Notes: generated from the letters alone by a model not told the origin. Shown: positions 10,491 through 22,386, numbered from the stretch's first letter. The stretch is 64,000 nucleotides of DNA from Anthoceros angustus (GCA_010909165.1 MU008172.1:868001-932000), one strand, 5' to 3'. Made by a program: numbers and translations.

Positions 10491-12690
10491 CCTCCCTCCA
10501 TGCTCGCTGCGCCTCGCTCATCTCTTCCGGCACCACTTGCGGAGGATGGCGCCCGCTCCTACTCGAAGGAACCAGCAGTAGCGCTTTGGCGGTCAAGATG
10601 TCTGACCCGGTGGTTTACGCCCCTCATCCCAACAACCACATACGTTTAGGTGAGCACCGCTCACCATGCGGCGAGCCGGGGACATGAGCATCCTCATCCG
10701 GACGCCGTAGCACTGTCGCCCTTCGATCTGAGGTCCTTACCCTCTCCTCCGTGGACAATCCACAGGCGGTGCGTTGATTCTCGGAGATCTGTCCCTCCAT
10801 CTGCGACACTCCAGTCGGTGACTTCCCCACCTCGGTTCCCGTTCCACGGCGGTGGCTGGTTTAGCCACCGTGGTGGTTACTTCCCACGGTGGTTGCTTGG
10901 CTCTGGTACATTGCTCGGCCTTCTTGGTTTGGCCACCTCTCTCTTGACTCGGCCTAACCCGTCTCTTTCCGCTTGTACCTCTCACTTGACTTCTTGAATT
11001 TCTCCAAGGCGCCATCGCTTCCACTGCTCTGGACTCGCGAGACCTCATCTTGAAGCTCTTCAATTGTAGCATCGCCCCTTGACTGATTTACTAAAGCTTC
11101 TGAGTGGACATGTCCCTCGCTCCTGTGCCTTGCATAAGGCCGCGCCTCCGTCTGCGCTCCTCGGCCGCCTTGCTCTCGCCTTCCGGGCTTTCCAACTTCT
11201 CCTTGAGCAACTTCTCCTGGCCTTGCACACTCGGCGGTGTGAGCCATGGTCGCTTGATCGAGGAGATCACTGCGTCATGCCATGGCAGTCAAACCACCAA
11301 ATCCCCAAATTGGGCTGTCCCTTGCCCATCCGCCTCCACAACAATTCTCGTGTCTGCGGTGTCTCCTATCCCCACCTCGGTAGGACGGTTCGGTGAAATG
11401 TCGCCAAAAATGTCCAGCTCGTTGCGGTCTCGGCTGAAGTTAACCCCTCCTCTCCCTGGGGTTGATGCCTTGCCTCTTCCCCGCTTCATTCTCCCCTAGC
11501 GGCGATTCATCCCCCACGGAGGAGCAACTTGCCATTTCCCTTTATTTTCTCCTCCTTTACAGCGTTCCTGCTTTAGTCTTGACACAGTGACCACAGGTGT
11601 GGTGGTTCCTCCTCTTCTGGCTCCTCCCTCCATGCTCGCCTCGCGCCTCATCTCTTCCAAAGACCACTTATGGAGGATAGGCGCCCGCCCTACTCAAGGA
11701 ACCATCGTAAACGCCTGTGGCCAAGATGTACACCAAGAGTTTCCGCCTCCCCGCCCCAACAACCACATACGTTTAGAGTGAGCACCCACCATGCAGTGTG
11801 TGACATGAGCATCCTCATCCGGACGCCGTAGCACAATACGCCTTCCGACATGTAGGTCCTTACCTCTCCTCCGTGGACAATCTCGGCCGGCTTGATTCTC
11901 CAGAGATCTCCCTCCATCTGCGACACTGCGGACTTCCCCACCTCGCCTCGCTCCACGATTTGGTCGGTTTAGCCACCGGTGGTTGCTTCCACGGTGGTTG
12001 CTCGCCTCGCGGGTCGCCTTTCTGCTTGGCCACCTCTCTTGACTCGCCCTAGCTTCGCCTCTTTCCCGCTTGTACCTCCGCCAGCCTTCTTGAATTTCTC
12101 CAAGGCGCCATCGCCCACCGCCTCGACTCGCGAGACCTCATCCCAAGCTCTTCAATTGTAGCATGCGCCCTTGACCCGACTAAAGGCCTCCTCCGAGTGG
12201 ACATGTCCCTTAACCGCCTCCCTGCCTTGCATAAGGCCGCTCACCCGTCAAGGCCTCGGCCGCTTTGCTCGCCTTCCTGTGCTCCAACTTCTCCTTGAGC
12301 AACTTCTCCTGCTATTTTGCACACTCACCAAGTGAGAGCCATGGTCGCTTGATCGAGGAGATCCGCCTGCGCTATGGTCAAGTCAAACCTCGAAAATCCC
12401 CAAATTTGTCCCTTGCCCATCCGCCTCCACAACAATTCTCAGATGAGTGGTGTCTCCTATCCCCACCTCATGACAAAATGTGTCGCCAAAAATGTCCGGA
12501 GTCTGGGTCTCTCACTGGGTTAACCCCTCCTCTCCTAGGGGTTGGTCCACACGCCTTCCCCGCCTCATTCTCTAGCGGCAGCGATTCATCCTGCACTGAG
12601 GGGAGCAACTTGCCATTTCCCTTTATTTTCTCCTCCTTACCTGCTCGCTGCCTTCGACTGTGACCCCGGTGGCTGGGTTCCTCCTCCGCT
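10491..12690. repeat. Direct duplication of ~1.1 kb
   Basis: CCTCCCTCCATGCTCGC at 10491 recurs at 11623, and CTTGCCATTTCCCTTTATTT at about 11530 recurs at about 12609. Other shared anchors are CATACGTTTAG, CATCCTCATCCGGACGCCGT and CTCCTTGAGCAACTTCTCCT. The copies differ by many small indels, with a period of about 1.08-1.13 kb. Confidence 0.85.
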
Positions 12691-13336
12691 GCCTCTCCTT
12701 CGCCGATCCCTGCTCGACTGCTGCCGCCTTCGCTTCTTACCCTTGGAAACTTCCCCCCTCTTAGAACCTTCGAGGCGCACTCCCAAGCTTTGGAATCCTT
12801 GCAGAATCCTCCTTCAATTCCTCCTCTTCTACCTTGGGTTCCACGGCCCCAGCCATGCGGCGGACCACTTCAACTCGTTAAACACCGGAATGCGCAAATA
12901 CATGAATCGAAAAGGCGAAATCAAGGAGGGCCGAGGGAAGAGAGTAAATTCGCCTTCTCCTCCACAGGCTCTTTGAAAATCATCCTCCCCAATCAATTTG
13001 TGTACCCTTGACCACCTCGTGAAGAAAAACCAAGAAGTGATCCGCCATATGATCCGACTTAGGTTACAGAAACACAAAATCCATTTGGCCAATCCCACCA
13101 TTGTGAACACGAGTTGGCGAGTCACCCCGACCATTGTTCACTCTCACTTCCCAGGCTTCATGGCGCCTGCTGCGGCTTTCAAGGTCTTCTTTCGGTCAAT
13201 CACCAAGCTCCCATCCTCGATGCTTCTCGCCCCACACTCGAAGAGGCCAAATCCAGTTCTGCGGCCTTTCCTCGCGTCACCCTCTTGCGACTTGGTCCTT
13301 AATTGCAGGCGCACTCTTGCACCAATGCGGTACATC

Positions 13337-13803
13337 GTAGCACCATTTCTTCTCCATGAACTTGAGCTCACACGGTGCCGGCTCTCACTTTCCGATGGTC
13401 CATGTTGGGCCCTGCGTGAGTGAGATTTGGCCGCTCGGGCGCCATCTCCTTCTCGTTGTTTCCCAAAACAAAACCTCGACTACCCTTTTGGTGGAAGAGA
13501 AAAAAAATCGAGCGCCCCTCGCGCTCCTTCCGCCTCCTCGCGAACTTGCGGGCGCACTCTTGCACCAATGCGTGTGTAGCACCATTTCTTCTCCATGAAC
13601 TTGAGCCCGGCTCACGGTGCCGGCTCTCACTTTCCGATGGTCCATGTTGGGCCGCTGCGTGAGTAGATTTCGGCGCGGCTCGGGCGCCATCTCCTTCTCG
13701 TTGTTTCCCAAAACAAAACCTCGACTACCCTGCAGTTACGGTGAAGAAAAAAAAAAATCGAGCCCGCCTCGCGCTCCTTCCACGCCTCCTCGCGAACTTG
13801 CGG
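13337..13803. repeat. Direct duplication of ~238 bp
   Basis: GTAGCACCATTTCTTCTCCA at 13337 recurs at 13575. Both copies continue through CCGATGGTCCATGTTGGGCC and CCCAAAACAAAACCTCGAC to CTCGCGAACTTGCGG. It lies inside the GC-rich insertion. Confidence 0.9.
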
Positions 13804-14414
13804 CGCCGATTTCTCTCCTCCGCGCCCGCTCTGTCACGATCGTCGCGCCTTCCTCCTGCAGGCGAGGCGGTGATTTGGCTGGCGTGTATGGCGCCCCTCT
13901 TCTGCCCTCGCTCCACGCCCCTCACGGAAAGTCGCGACCTCGTGATCTTGGGTGTGCCCTTCTCCCGATTCGCTCCGTGGTAGTCGCTCCGCCACTAGGG
14001 TTGTAAATTCCCCACAGTGCATGCGTCCGTTTCTCGGCCACCGTGGTGGAACTAGCCACCACCCCACTTGACTACAAGCGTGGCATATTGTGAGCATCCC
14101 TAGCATATATAGACACCTTTTATTCTAAAATTCCCAATACCCAAGGACTCTATTTCTACCCCACCCTCCGGGTCAAACCTAAGGGTCGAAAAATTATTAT
14201 TATCTCCAAGGGCCAAGGACCATTCCGTGATAAAAGACCCGACTCGACGATTCTCAAAGCACTGCTATTCTAACACATCCAAAACAAAAAAAATCGTTCA
14301 CCCTGACACTTGAGAGCGGGGTTAGTGCACATGTGGTCTTCCACAACATTCGTTCCTCATACCTACATACAGTTTACATATCAGCCAGTAGCCAAAAATT
14401 TCAATGACTATAAG

Positions 14415-15851
14415 TCACATATAAAGGTACAGACATACTGGACATAATTTCCGCCTGAATCTGATCCAAAGGAGAAGTCCTTGATTAGAAGATTGTGCAA
14501 CTCCTCTCCACCACGAACACCAAACCGATTCATACAAAAGTATGCACACTTGCACCATTAAACAACTTGAGCTCAGAAGCAGCATATCTTCAACATAATC
14601 AAAAGTGCAGAGTAGACACAAACCTCTTCTGAGCGCCACGTCCAAATGAAAACTGATGGTCCCTGTGGGCAAGGATCCTCCGCTCGTCATCATCAGAGAT
14701 GATTTTCACCTCCTTCCGGCAAGATACAACTCCAAGGTCCTTGCTGATCTTCATCGAGGCAACCAGGGCAGCCTGTGGCCCATGAAATATACCATGGAAC
14801 ATATTGATAATAGGAACATCACAACCCAAACGGCTATGATCGAGCACACACTTTCTCATGAGAATTCGATTGAACCCTCAAAAGAAGGACATCAACCTGA
14901 AAATAAAAAAAGCTTAGTTGCTAGTATAGCAAGAGACGAAAAACACAATAGGGGAAACACACTTACGTTTCTAGAGAGAACATGGAGTTGTCCTTCAAAT
15001 TGCGCACTTGGTGGAAGAAGGGTATAAGAATCAAGTTAAGATCCCTATGGGGGATATCCTCTACTACTCTATTCCAACCCTTGACACCACTAACTTTCAT
15101 GAAAGCTTTTAGTCTACTACGACACCAATTGTTTTGACGCTTAGACTTATCCTCACCACCACTCAGGGCATCAACAACAGCACCATCAGGAACAGAAGGG
15201 TCAAACCCTTGCTCTCTAAAATTAGCTTCATCCTCAATCTCTTCAACGCCCATTGCAAAATCATCTTCCGGGCACATCTCCGCATCTCAGTCTTTCAAAC
15301 ATATCAAGACACTCTTGATCAGGCACCACTTTAGGATGGAGGACAACCAAAGGCATCGAGAACTCACCTGAGGTTGCGGGGCTGCTGGTTGCTCTGCCTG
15401 GCGCCCGAGACACTTCCAGACATGCCTTGGCAGCATCAAGGACCATGGTGTCATTAGTGATCAAATGATCATTTTCACCAACAAAGACTACTCCCCTCTC
15501 AGAAACAGGAACATAGTTAGTGATCTATGATAACGGGCCTTCCACCAAAGGAACAGGTCGGGTGTCAAGACGTCTTCTCTTTTGAGCAAACTCGGCTGCG
15601 CGTCGAGCAGCCACTTTAGAGGAAAACCGCCTTGGTAACTTTGGACAATTCTTCACTAGTACCAAATATGTTCCCTCACTATGGACAAGAACGCCATCAA
15701 TTTTATCGTCATCATTCAGAGGGTGAGTAGCAATATGTGCAATGGCAGACTTGACACGTTGTCTTGTGAAGGGCTTTGACATGACTTCAGACATAGGTAC
15801 ATGTTTCTTCCCCGGTCTAGCAGGTCCAGTAGGTTTCCTTCTTGGAGCCAT
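14415..15851 (-). pseudogene. Crypton-like tyrosine recombinase, N-terminal exons (decayed)
   Basis: The minus strand starts at MAPRRKPTGPARPGKKH (15851). The frame is broken by a TAG at 15527-15525, resumes in the same frame (DHLITNDTMVLDAAKACLEV), then shifts near 15270 to MCPEDDFAMGVEEIEDEANF. It continues with VEDIPHRDLNLILIPFFHQV and MFSLET, an intron (donor GTAAGT at about 14972), LMSFF-stop-GFNRILMRKC, VASMKISKDLGVVSCRKEV and DDERRIL, and ends with FCMNRFGVRGGEELHNL and IKDFSFGSDSGGNY. The TL..RG.NR.L helix, the RK-acidic-acidic-RIL segment and the FGxRGxEExxNL box with its catalytic Arg are the N-terminal landmarks of Crypton/DUF3504 recombinases. Both internal stops can be explained by C-to-T changes. 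Other YR elements (DIRS, Ngaro) are less likely because no reverse transcriptase is nearby. Confidence 0.6.
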
Positions 15852-18540
15852 CTGAAAAAAAGAATAAAGTAAGACAAGCACTACAGGAACACACAGCAAA
15901 AATGTAAAACAGCACTGTTAGACTTACTTGTGAAAAACAGAATTCGAGATAAAACCGCTGGAAGGTTTAGAAATTGATGATCAAATGATCGAGGCAAAAG
16001 CAAAGGCGATGGTAACAATTGTGACAACAAAAACATATGACGGCGACACCTATGATTTTCTCCTTCGCTTTTTGATGAAAATGCAATAGATAGACATCTT
16101 CCACCTTATTATTCTGAACATGGACGCACTCAAGAAACGCATTCCAATACAATTAACACAAAAAGTGATTAAAACAGTTGACCTCCAAATAGCAAACAAT
16201 AAAACACAAAAGAACATTTGCAAATTCAACGGGCTTCAGGCAACAAACACATATCAAGACTCAATTTTGAAAGGTTTCCCCCAAAGGATTTGAAGCGAAC
16301 CCTCCCAAACGTTGCAATCACCTGCAACAAAAGTAACATTCAATTAATTGAAATATAAATACATGATAAAGCGCCATCTCCTACAAATCACAAGATTGCT
16401 TGCTAACTGCAAATCTAGACATAGACCATGACTTACAGTAGAGGGCACACACAGATACACAATAGAGTAGCTCACAGTTGCCTCAGACACGGCAAAAAAA
16501 AACCTGAGACATACAATTTTTTTACATAAACAGTTAGAGAAATGATGCACACATAGTAAAAAGAAAACATTATAGCAGACAAGTCTAAGAATGACGAGCA
16601 CTAGACAATAATTGTTTCAACGATCTTAAAAAATGCGAGCATTACAAAACGTCACTAAGCGCATAAAAACCAGACCACCAGTCTTCAACGAGTTCAAAAA
16701 AAACATACTGATTGTAAGCAAGCAAAGGACAAATCTTTCAAGATTAAACAGTTTCAGCATTTCAGCATTTGCACGAGAAATCAGTGGGCAAAAACACAGA
16801 AGTGAAACCAGCTAACAAAAGTAACTTAAGGTGGACAGGAGACAGGACAACACTATGAAGAGTACACGAGACAGGACACACTAGACATACCCTATATCAT
16901 GGCACATAGAAAGACACCGACCTGAACTCAAATTTTTTCTTCATACACAGGAACATGGTAAAAACTTAGTAAGAAAACAACTACAATGCGAGACTGTGAA
17001 CCATAAATAGCGAAGAAACGATGGCAAAACGTTGCAAGGAAAAATTAGGTGACACAAATATCAAACAGCACACTAACTCTAATCGTAAGCATGCAAGACA
17101 TTGGAAACAAAGGGACATCAACACAAAGAATAAAAAGCGACCAAAAATATTCACAAAAAAGAAACACACAACAGACAAGAACCAAATACCAAAAGTAAAT
17201 TCTAAAACTGAAATACTGATTACTGCAATCAAAGTGAAACAGCTTAGAACCTGAGACACAACCAGCTACCCAGTTGAGTAATGAAAACAGATGTTTTTGT
17301 GCACAAGTGTCGCCGATCAAAATGTTTCCAAGTTACGTCCAGACCTGTCCCACCCGCCCACACACTTCTGCAAAGGCGGACAAGGCGCACAGTAAAAAAA
17401 GCAAACACGACTACCAAAGATTGTTTACTCACAGAAACAACAGACCAACACAACCACATAGAAGAAACCAGATTTTCAGCTTAGCCAAACCTCATTGTAA
17501 GAGCAAAAGACAATACATGGAAAAACGCAAACTACAATTACTATCTGTGCTTCAATAACTTACGAATCAGTCATACAATCCCACATTCACGACGATGAGA
17601 CGCCACCTATTACTTCCCAGTGTTTTAGCCAATGGCTAAGCATTGACGGGAGGGTAACAAAGTACAAAACTAATAGGCAAGGGTATTCTAAGTCTGCATA
17701 TATTTCAAGGAAACACAAGGAAAGGATCAAAACTGACAAAATTTATGAAAGAAAGCACTGAACAACAATGGAAAACATGCAGCAAAAGAAAGACACAAGA
17801 TAGAAAGTACATGCAAACAACGTTACTGGAAGACACGACAGAAAACAAAATAAGACAAGCGCGTGCGAAACAACCTACAGAGTCCAAACATAAACACTAA
17901 AAGAAACAAACACTTGCAGACTCAAAAGACCATTGGTCACTATCAGTTTGGAACAGTTGTTTAAACAGACCTAGTATACTCTTCGTTCTTACTTCCAGTA
18001 ATGTCTGCAACATAATGAGCCAGCACTTTACTGAAAGAAAACCGACAGAGTAAGAAACAGAAGTTTGTACCTACAAAGATTTTCAGTCAAGTGTTTGCAA
18101 GCAACAAACAGAGAATAGCAACATTAAAGAACAGAACATGCGAACACTGAGCACAAAACTACTAACCGATAACACGACAAGACAACATAAGCAACAGAAA
18201 CGTCCAACAAACAGAATCGGTACAGAGAACCTTGTAAGGACCATCGGTCCAACAAGAACCTTGATAAGAGACAACGAAAACTTCACAGCATACATAAACA
18301 AAACCAGATCACAGAAAGCTGTGAATACAAGCAACCACTTCGCCATACACATACAAAGAAGCCATAGTAACGCAAAGGGTAAGCAAGCGCTAAAAAGCAC
18401 TACAGTTGTAGCAATCAGTCACAGCGCCGAAAGCGCAAGAAACAGGCAACCGATACCGCGAAACAAACTACAGATAACAACAGAGCCTCGAGGACAGAAG
18501 GCGTACACAAATGCACAACGATGAAGAGGCAAAGAACTTT
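15852..18540. other. A/C-skewed low-complexity block without a recognised gene
   Basis: The plus strand is strongly A- and C-rich (AAACAC, CAACA, ACAAAA words) for about 2.6 kb, so minus-strand frames read as runs of Phe, Leu, Cys and Val. No conserved domain or splice-consistent gene was found. It lies upstream of the Crypton-like start and could be its 5' flank. Confidence 0.6.
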
Positions 18541-18553
18541 AAACTATTATAGA

Positions 18554-18840
18554 CCTTGGCCTTCGGTGCCGAAAAACACCTTGGCCTTCGGACAAAACAC
18601 AATCCTTGGCCTTCAAAGGAAAATCTTGAGCTTCGGAAGAAAAAGGCCCCTTGGCCTTCGAAAGGAACCTTCGGAACACAGAAACAAAAGTACCTTGGCC
18701 TTCGAAACAAAGATAGAAGACCTTAGCCTTCGAACAACCAGAAGAAGGCCTTAGCCTCGGAGAAGACCTAAAACAACCTTGGCCTTCGACAAAACAAGCG
18801 GGCTGAAACTTTGGAGCACAACCTACCACCTTGGCCGGAC
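18554..18840. repeat. Minisatellite of CCTTGGCCTTCG words
   Basis: Ten copies of CCTTGGCCTTCG or close variants start at about 18554, 18579, 18604, 18624, 18649, 18693, 18721, 18749, 18777 and 18829, separated by variable A-rich spacers of about 12-32 bp. On the minus strand they read as repeated EGQG peptides, but no gene structure supports translation. Confidence 0.85.
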
Positions 18841-20200
18841 AGGGAGGAATAAAGACCTCAACCTTTCAAGAAGCCCTTTATATAGGCATGCAAACCCTAG
18901 ACGTTCTCCCTCTGTTGGCGCCACCACTCTCTCTCTACCAAAGCTCATTTGAATTTACCAAACCTAAGATTCCAAGCCGACTACCAAACCTACCTAGCAA
19001 CGCCATTCGCTGCCGCCACCGCCCTGCTCAACCAAACCTAATTTTTTATCTTCCAAACCTAGCCTGACAAAACCAAACCTGGTCTCCAAACCCGAAGCAG
19101 CGGGGCATAGGATAAAGCTGCCATCAAATCACAGCCTGCCACAAACGCACCACCGTCGAACCATTTGGAAACCTAGTTTGTGAGTACTTAAAGAGACTCC
19201 TTCGAGGCAACCGTGCCCTATTACTTTTCACGCCGCCAGGCTCTGCAGTTGTTGCTGGCGTCCTCACGGTGGTTCTGGTCTTGACGGAGGTCCTCGAGCT
19301 CGGCGTTCAAGCGGTCGGCGGTAGTTCTGGCTTTCACCTATCTGCCTTGCAATCGGCGTCCTGGTGCTCGGCGGAGGTTCTTGCGGTAGTCGGAGGTTCT
19401 AGAGATCGGCGCTGGTGGTTTGGCGGAAGTTCTGAGTGAGCAGAGGTTCTGCCACTCAGCTGCTTGCAAAAGAGCGTCTTGGGCGGTTTTGAAGAAGTCT
19501 TCAGAGAATCGGCCAGTCTTTCATAGCGCCCAACGTCGTGGGCTAACGATGAGCCAGGTACTACCCGCAACGCCTTGCCCTTGCTGCTGAGGGGCCTTTC
19601 GGTCCCCTTTTGTTTTTTTGCTTTCTGGGTATTTGGGCATCTTGGGCTCCTCTTGATTTTGGGCTAACCCCCTGGTTGTCTCATGAGGAAAACGTTTCTA
19701 ACTTCTTTGTTGTTTAGCTGCACAGCGTCCTCTTACTCTCAGCGCATCTTGCGCCAGCACACCGTGACCCAGTGCCTTGCCATTCAGTCATCATCCGCAA
19801 CTGACATGTAACCAGTGCAAGGTACTCCCCACCACGCCAGACAAGCTGATTAGTGGTCTTGTTTAAACTTTGTCCTAACACCTCAGTTCCTGTCCAGGTG
19901 CAAACACTGAAGCCATTCTCACTGAGCAACAATACCAACCAGCAAGGTAAATCTCAATGACCTGTATGCTTGCCGTATGTAACAAAGATGGGTCCGGTGG
20001 AAAGTGTGCGGTGTTAGCTCATAATTTGAGAGTCACTGCATGTTGGTTTTGGCAGCCACAGACAGCAGTAGCAGTCTTTATCCTTTAGTTCTTTTTACCT
20101 TCTTTAACTCTGGGCACTGATTTTCTTTAAGCACTAGTCCCTGTTGCTGCGATCTACTGCATGAGTGGAACCAACATTTCAAGAACAGGCCTGCCCTGCA
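18841..20200. other. No gene recognised
   Basis: 18890-19080 has many CCAAACCT words. 19240-19450 is rich in GGAGGTTCT/GGCGGTAG repeats. 19590-19606 has a GGGGCCTTTCGGTCCCC imperfect hairpin followed by T-runs. None of this gives a gene. Confidence 0.5.
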
Positions 20201-20299
20201 ATTTTGTCAGATTAACTCTGTTGCATGATAGCCAATTTTTGTCAGATTAACTCTCTTGCATGATAGCCAATTTTTGTCAGATTAACTCTGTTGCATATT
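20201..20299. repeat. Three tandem copies of a ~40-bp unit
   Basis: The unit TTTTTGTCAGATTAACTCT followed by TTGCATGATAGCCAA is repeated almost perfectly three times, ending about 165 bp upstream of the orphan gene start. Confidence 0.9.
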
Positions 20300-20466
20300 G
20301 TATGATGTCAGTACAACAAGTGCAATACGCCAAGAACCATAGAAGAAGGTTACGACTTCAGGTAGCCTTCTTTCTTTGTTTTTCTTCCCTTTGGCGATGA
20401 GTTTTGTACGGTCAAGATGCATTAATACAACTGTCTGATCAAAACAGTTTCCGTTTCTCGTTCAGG

Positions 20467-21972
20467 ATGGAATCGGACAACGAAAGCAACAATGATAAGC
20501 TTGAAATCGAAGAAGGTAATCGTGTAGGTTGTTTGATTGATATTTTGAAATCATGGCTGAAATCTTATTTTACAGAGAGCGACCACAGGAGCTTAAAGCG
20601 ACCAAACATTGATAGTTTGCGATCAGACAAACATGTTCCCACCCGTGGGGATCCAAGATATGGCACCAGACTCGAGATTGAACTTCCATTTCTCGAAATT
20701 CGAAAAATCGTTGAAAAAGGTACCTTGATTCGCAAGAGCATGGTTAGCGATTTTAGGTTTCGTAACTAACTGTTTAGAAACTGTTTCAGTTATTTCAGAG
20801 CACACCATGTTCTTATCCATTAACAAACAAAACTTGCGACGTGCATGCCCAACTTAACAAAATATAAAAGGTAAATACATTATCACAAATTTTTTTCGCA
20901 GCACAAAGCCTTGTCAGGATGCTAGGAAGGTTTATCTAATTTGGCGTTTTACAGGATTTTAAAAAAAAATCTTTGAACAACTGCTCAGTTAGAACTTGAG
21001 ACCATGACTCTTGTCGAGAGGTCCAACGGACATCAAATCTCAATTCAGTCCATATTGGAGGTATGCCATCCAAGTTCACAGTTTCACTCACACAAGTGAA
21101 TTCAAATTGAATAATAGTTTTTCCATCTATTTATCAATATTTACAGAATGCTGGAGAACAAGCAATTGCTGCTAAGGAAATCAAAGATAAGATAGACGCA
21201 ATTGACGAAAAAATTGATCTTTCAGCTATATCAATTCAGGTTCGCTTAAATCAGTCTAAAATATCATCTTTTACATCACACATTTATGCCCGTTACCAAT
21301 ACTAATTTTCTCATTTTGTAGGGCAAGAAAAGAAAAATAAATGACTCCGAGGACAACGCACCAACATACGGCCCTTCAACAGAGTTTACTGAGTACGGCA
21401 AATGGATGAACAACTTTCAATATCCTAAAATGTTCCAAGATTTCAAGAACACTTATGTTCCAATTTGGGAGCATATTCTTAAAGACCCAGCACAACCAAT
21501 CCTAAATGAAGATGGGAGCACGCCAACATTCCAAGAGTATATGGAAATCCAAAGAAGTAAGATCTTGTGGGTTTTTTTTTCGTTGTTGTCTTCTTGATAG
21601 TGTATAATTTCAATTTTTTGTACGCAAAAATATCAGTCGCTATTCAAAATAAGGACCTAAAAACTACAGACTTGATGTCTCTCATGCAAGATCCGGAGAC
21701 AACAAAAAACATCCAAAAGGTATTTCAATTTGGAATTTATTTTGCAATCAAAATAACAATTCTAACATTTGTTCCTTCCAGAATGTAGAATCACACTTTC
21801 GCAGTGTGGGGAATCTTCACAGCACCTGCTTAACATTAGTAAAAAAGGTATATGCAAAGCAGGATCTACTTCGACTTGAAATGGAGGTAAGTTATTAATC
21901 TCATTATATTTTCTTTTGTAGCTATCCAAGAACCAAAGCGAGTTATTCGCACTGTTTGAGATTAGTATTTGA
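20467..21972 (+). CDS. AT-rich orphan gene with eight exons, function unknown
   Basis: Eight exons are inferred: 20467-20515, 20576-20719, 20993-21060, 21147-21239, 21322-21556, 21637-21719, 21782-21886 and 21922-21972. All introns have GT...AG ends, are AT-rich and short (35-273 bp), and all phases agree, giving an uninterrupted 275-residue protein. The N-terminus is acidic (MESDNESNNDKLEIEE). A Lys-rich stretch GKKRKIND (possible nuclear signal) lies near residue 117, followed by FQYPKMFQDFKNTYVPIWEH and a helical C-terminal half with coiled-coil-like spacing. No family is recognised. The codon composition is far more AT-rich than that of the host genes at 24-29 and 52-64 kb, and mobile DNA lies on both sides, so it may be a transposon-encoded accessory gene or a transferred gene. 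Exon 3 start (acceptor at 20991-20992) is the least certain junction. Confidence 0.55.
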
Positions 21973-22386
21973 AAGTAAAAAAGTCTACATCAAATATTTA
22001 CAGATTCTCACAGTTGACTTCTGGTTGCAGAAATATTCTCGATTCGACGAGATTTTTGAAATGATAAATTTCCTATTTGGAGCTTACAACATCTCGAAGA
22101 AGAAATTACAGCACCAAAATCACCAGTATACACCCCATCTACATCGGTAGAATATGTGTGAAAACCGAAAACTGAATTAACATGAACACTTGTTATGAAG
22201 TACGAAAGTAGAAACAATGAGAGATTTCTACACTCGAAGAGAGAGGAAGACGAAGTATAGACTGGGTGTGTATGGCAACAACTCTTAAATGTTTAACAGA
22301 CCTCGGCTCTCGCCTCGACCGCATGCTCGCAGCTGCCCTGCCCCGCCTCCCTTACACTGGGGAACAAGCGGCGTCGGGCGACGGCT

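Larger units (their letters stand above)
9400..14400. mobile_element. GC-rich, internally duplicated insertion splitting the Crypton-like element
   Basis: Base composition shifts sharply from the AT-rich flanks to CTCC/CGCC-rich sequence. The motif GCCACCGTGGTGG and variants recur near 9549, 10880, 11969 and 14039. Minus-strand frames give repeated pieces such as DIFGD...VGIGDT, RIVVEADGQGT and the coiled-coil-like ATIEELQDEVSRV followed by GALEKFKK, each present twice because of a ~1.1-kb duplication. These look like remains of a retroelement gag-like protein, but no reverse transcriptase, integrase or clear terminal repeats were found. Boundaries are approximate; the right side near 14270 reads TATTCTAACA, which could be an LTR end in reverse. 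Confidence 0.45.

Noticed and set aside
16981-18400. Phe/Leu/Cys-rich minus-strand frames resembling membrane proteins
   Set aside because: Hydrophobicity is a result of T/G-rich composition of that strand; no start context, introns or family motifs.
18554-18840. CRISPR-like array of short repeats with spacers
   Set aside because: Repeats are only about 12 bp, degenerate, with spacers of unequal length and similar A-rich sequence; the host is a eukaryote and no cas genes exist.
18940-19090. Telomere-like CCAAACCT words
   Set aside because: The plant telomere unit is CCCTAAA; the words here are irregular and not tandem.
19585-19620. Rho-independent terminator-like hairpin with T-run
   Set aside because: The stem is imperfect and the sequence is eukaryotic nuclear DNA; T-runs are common nearby.
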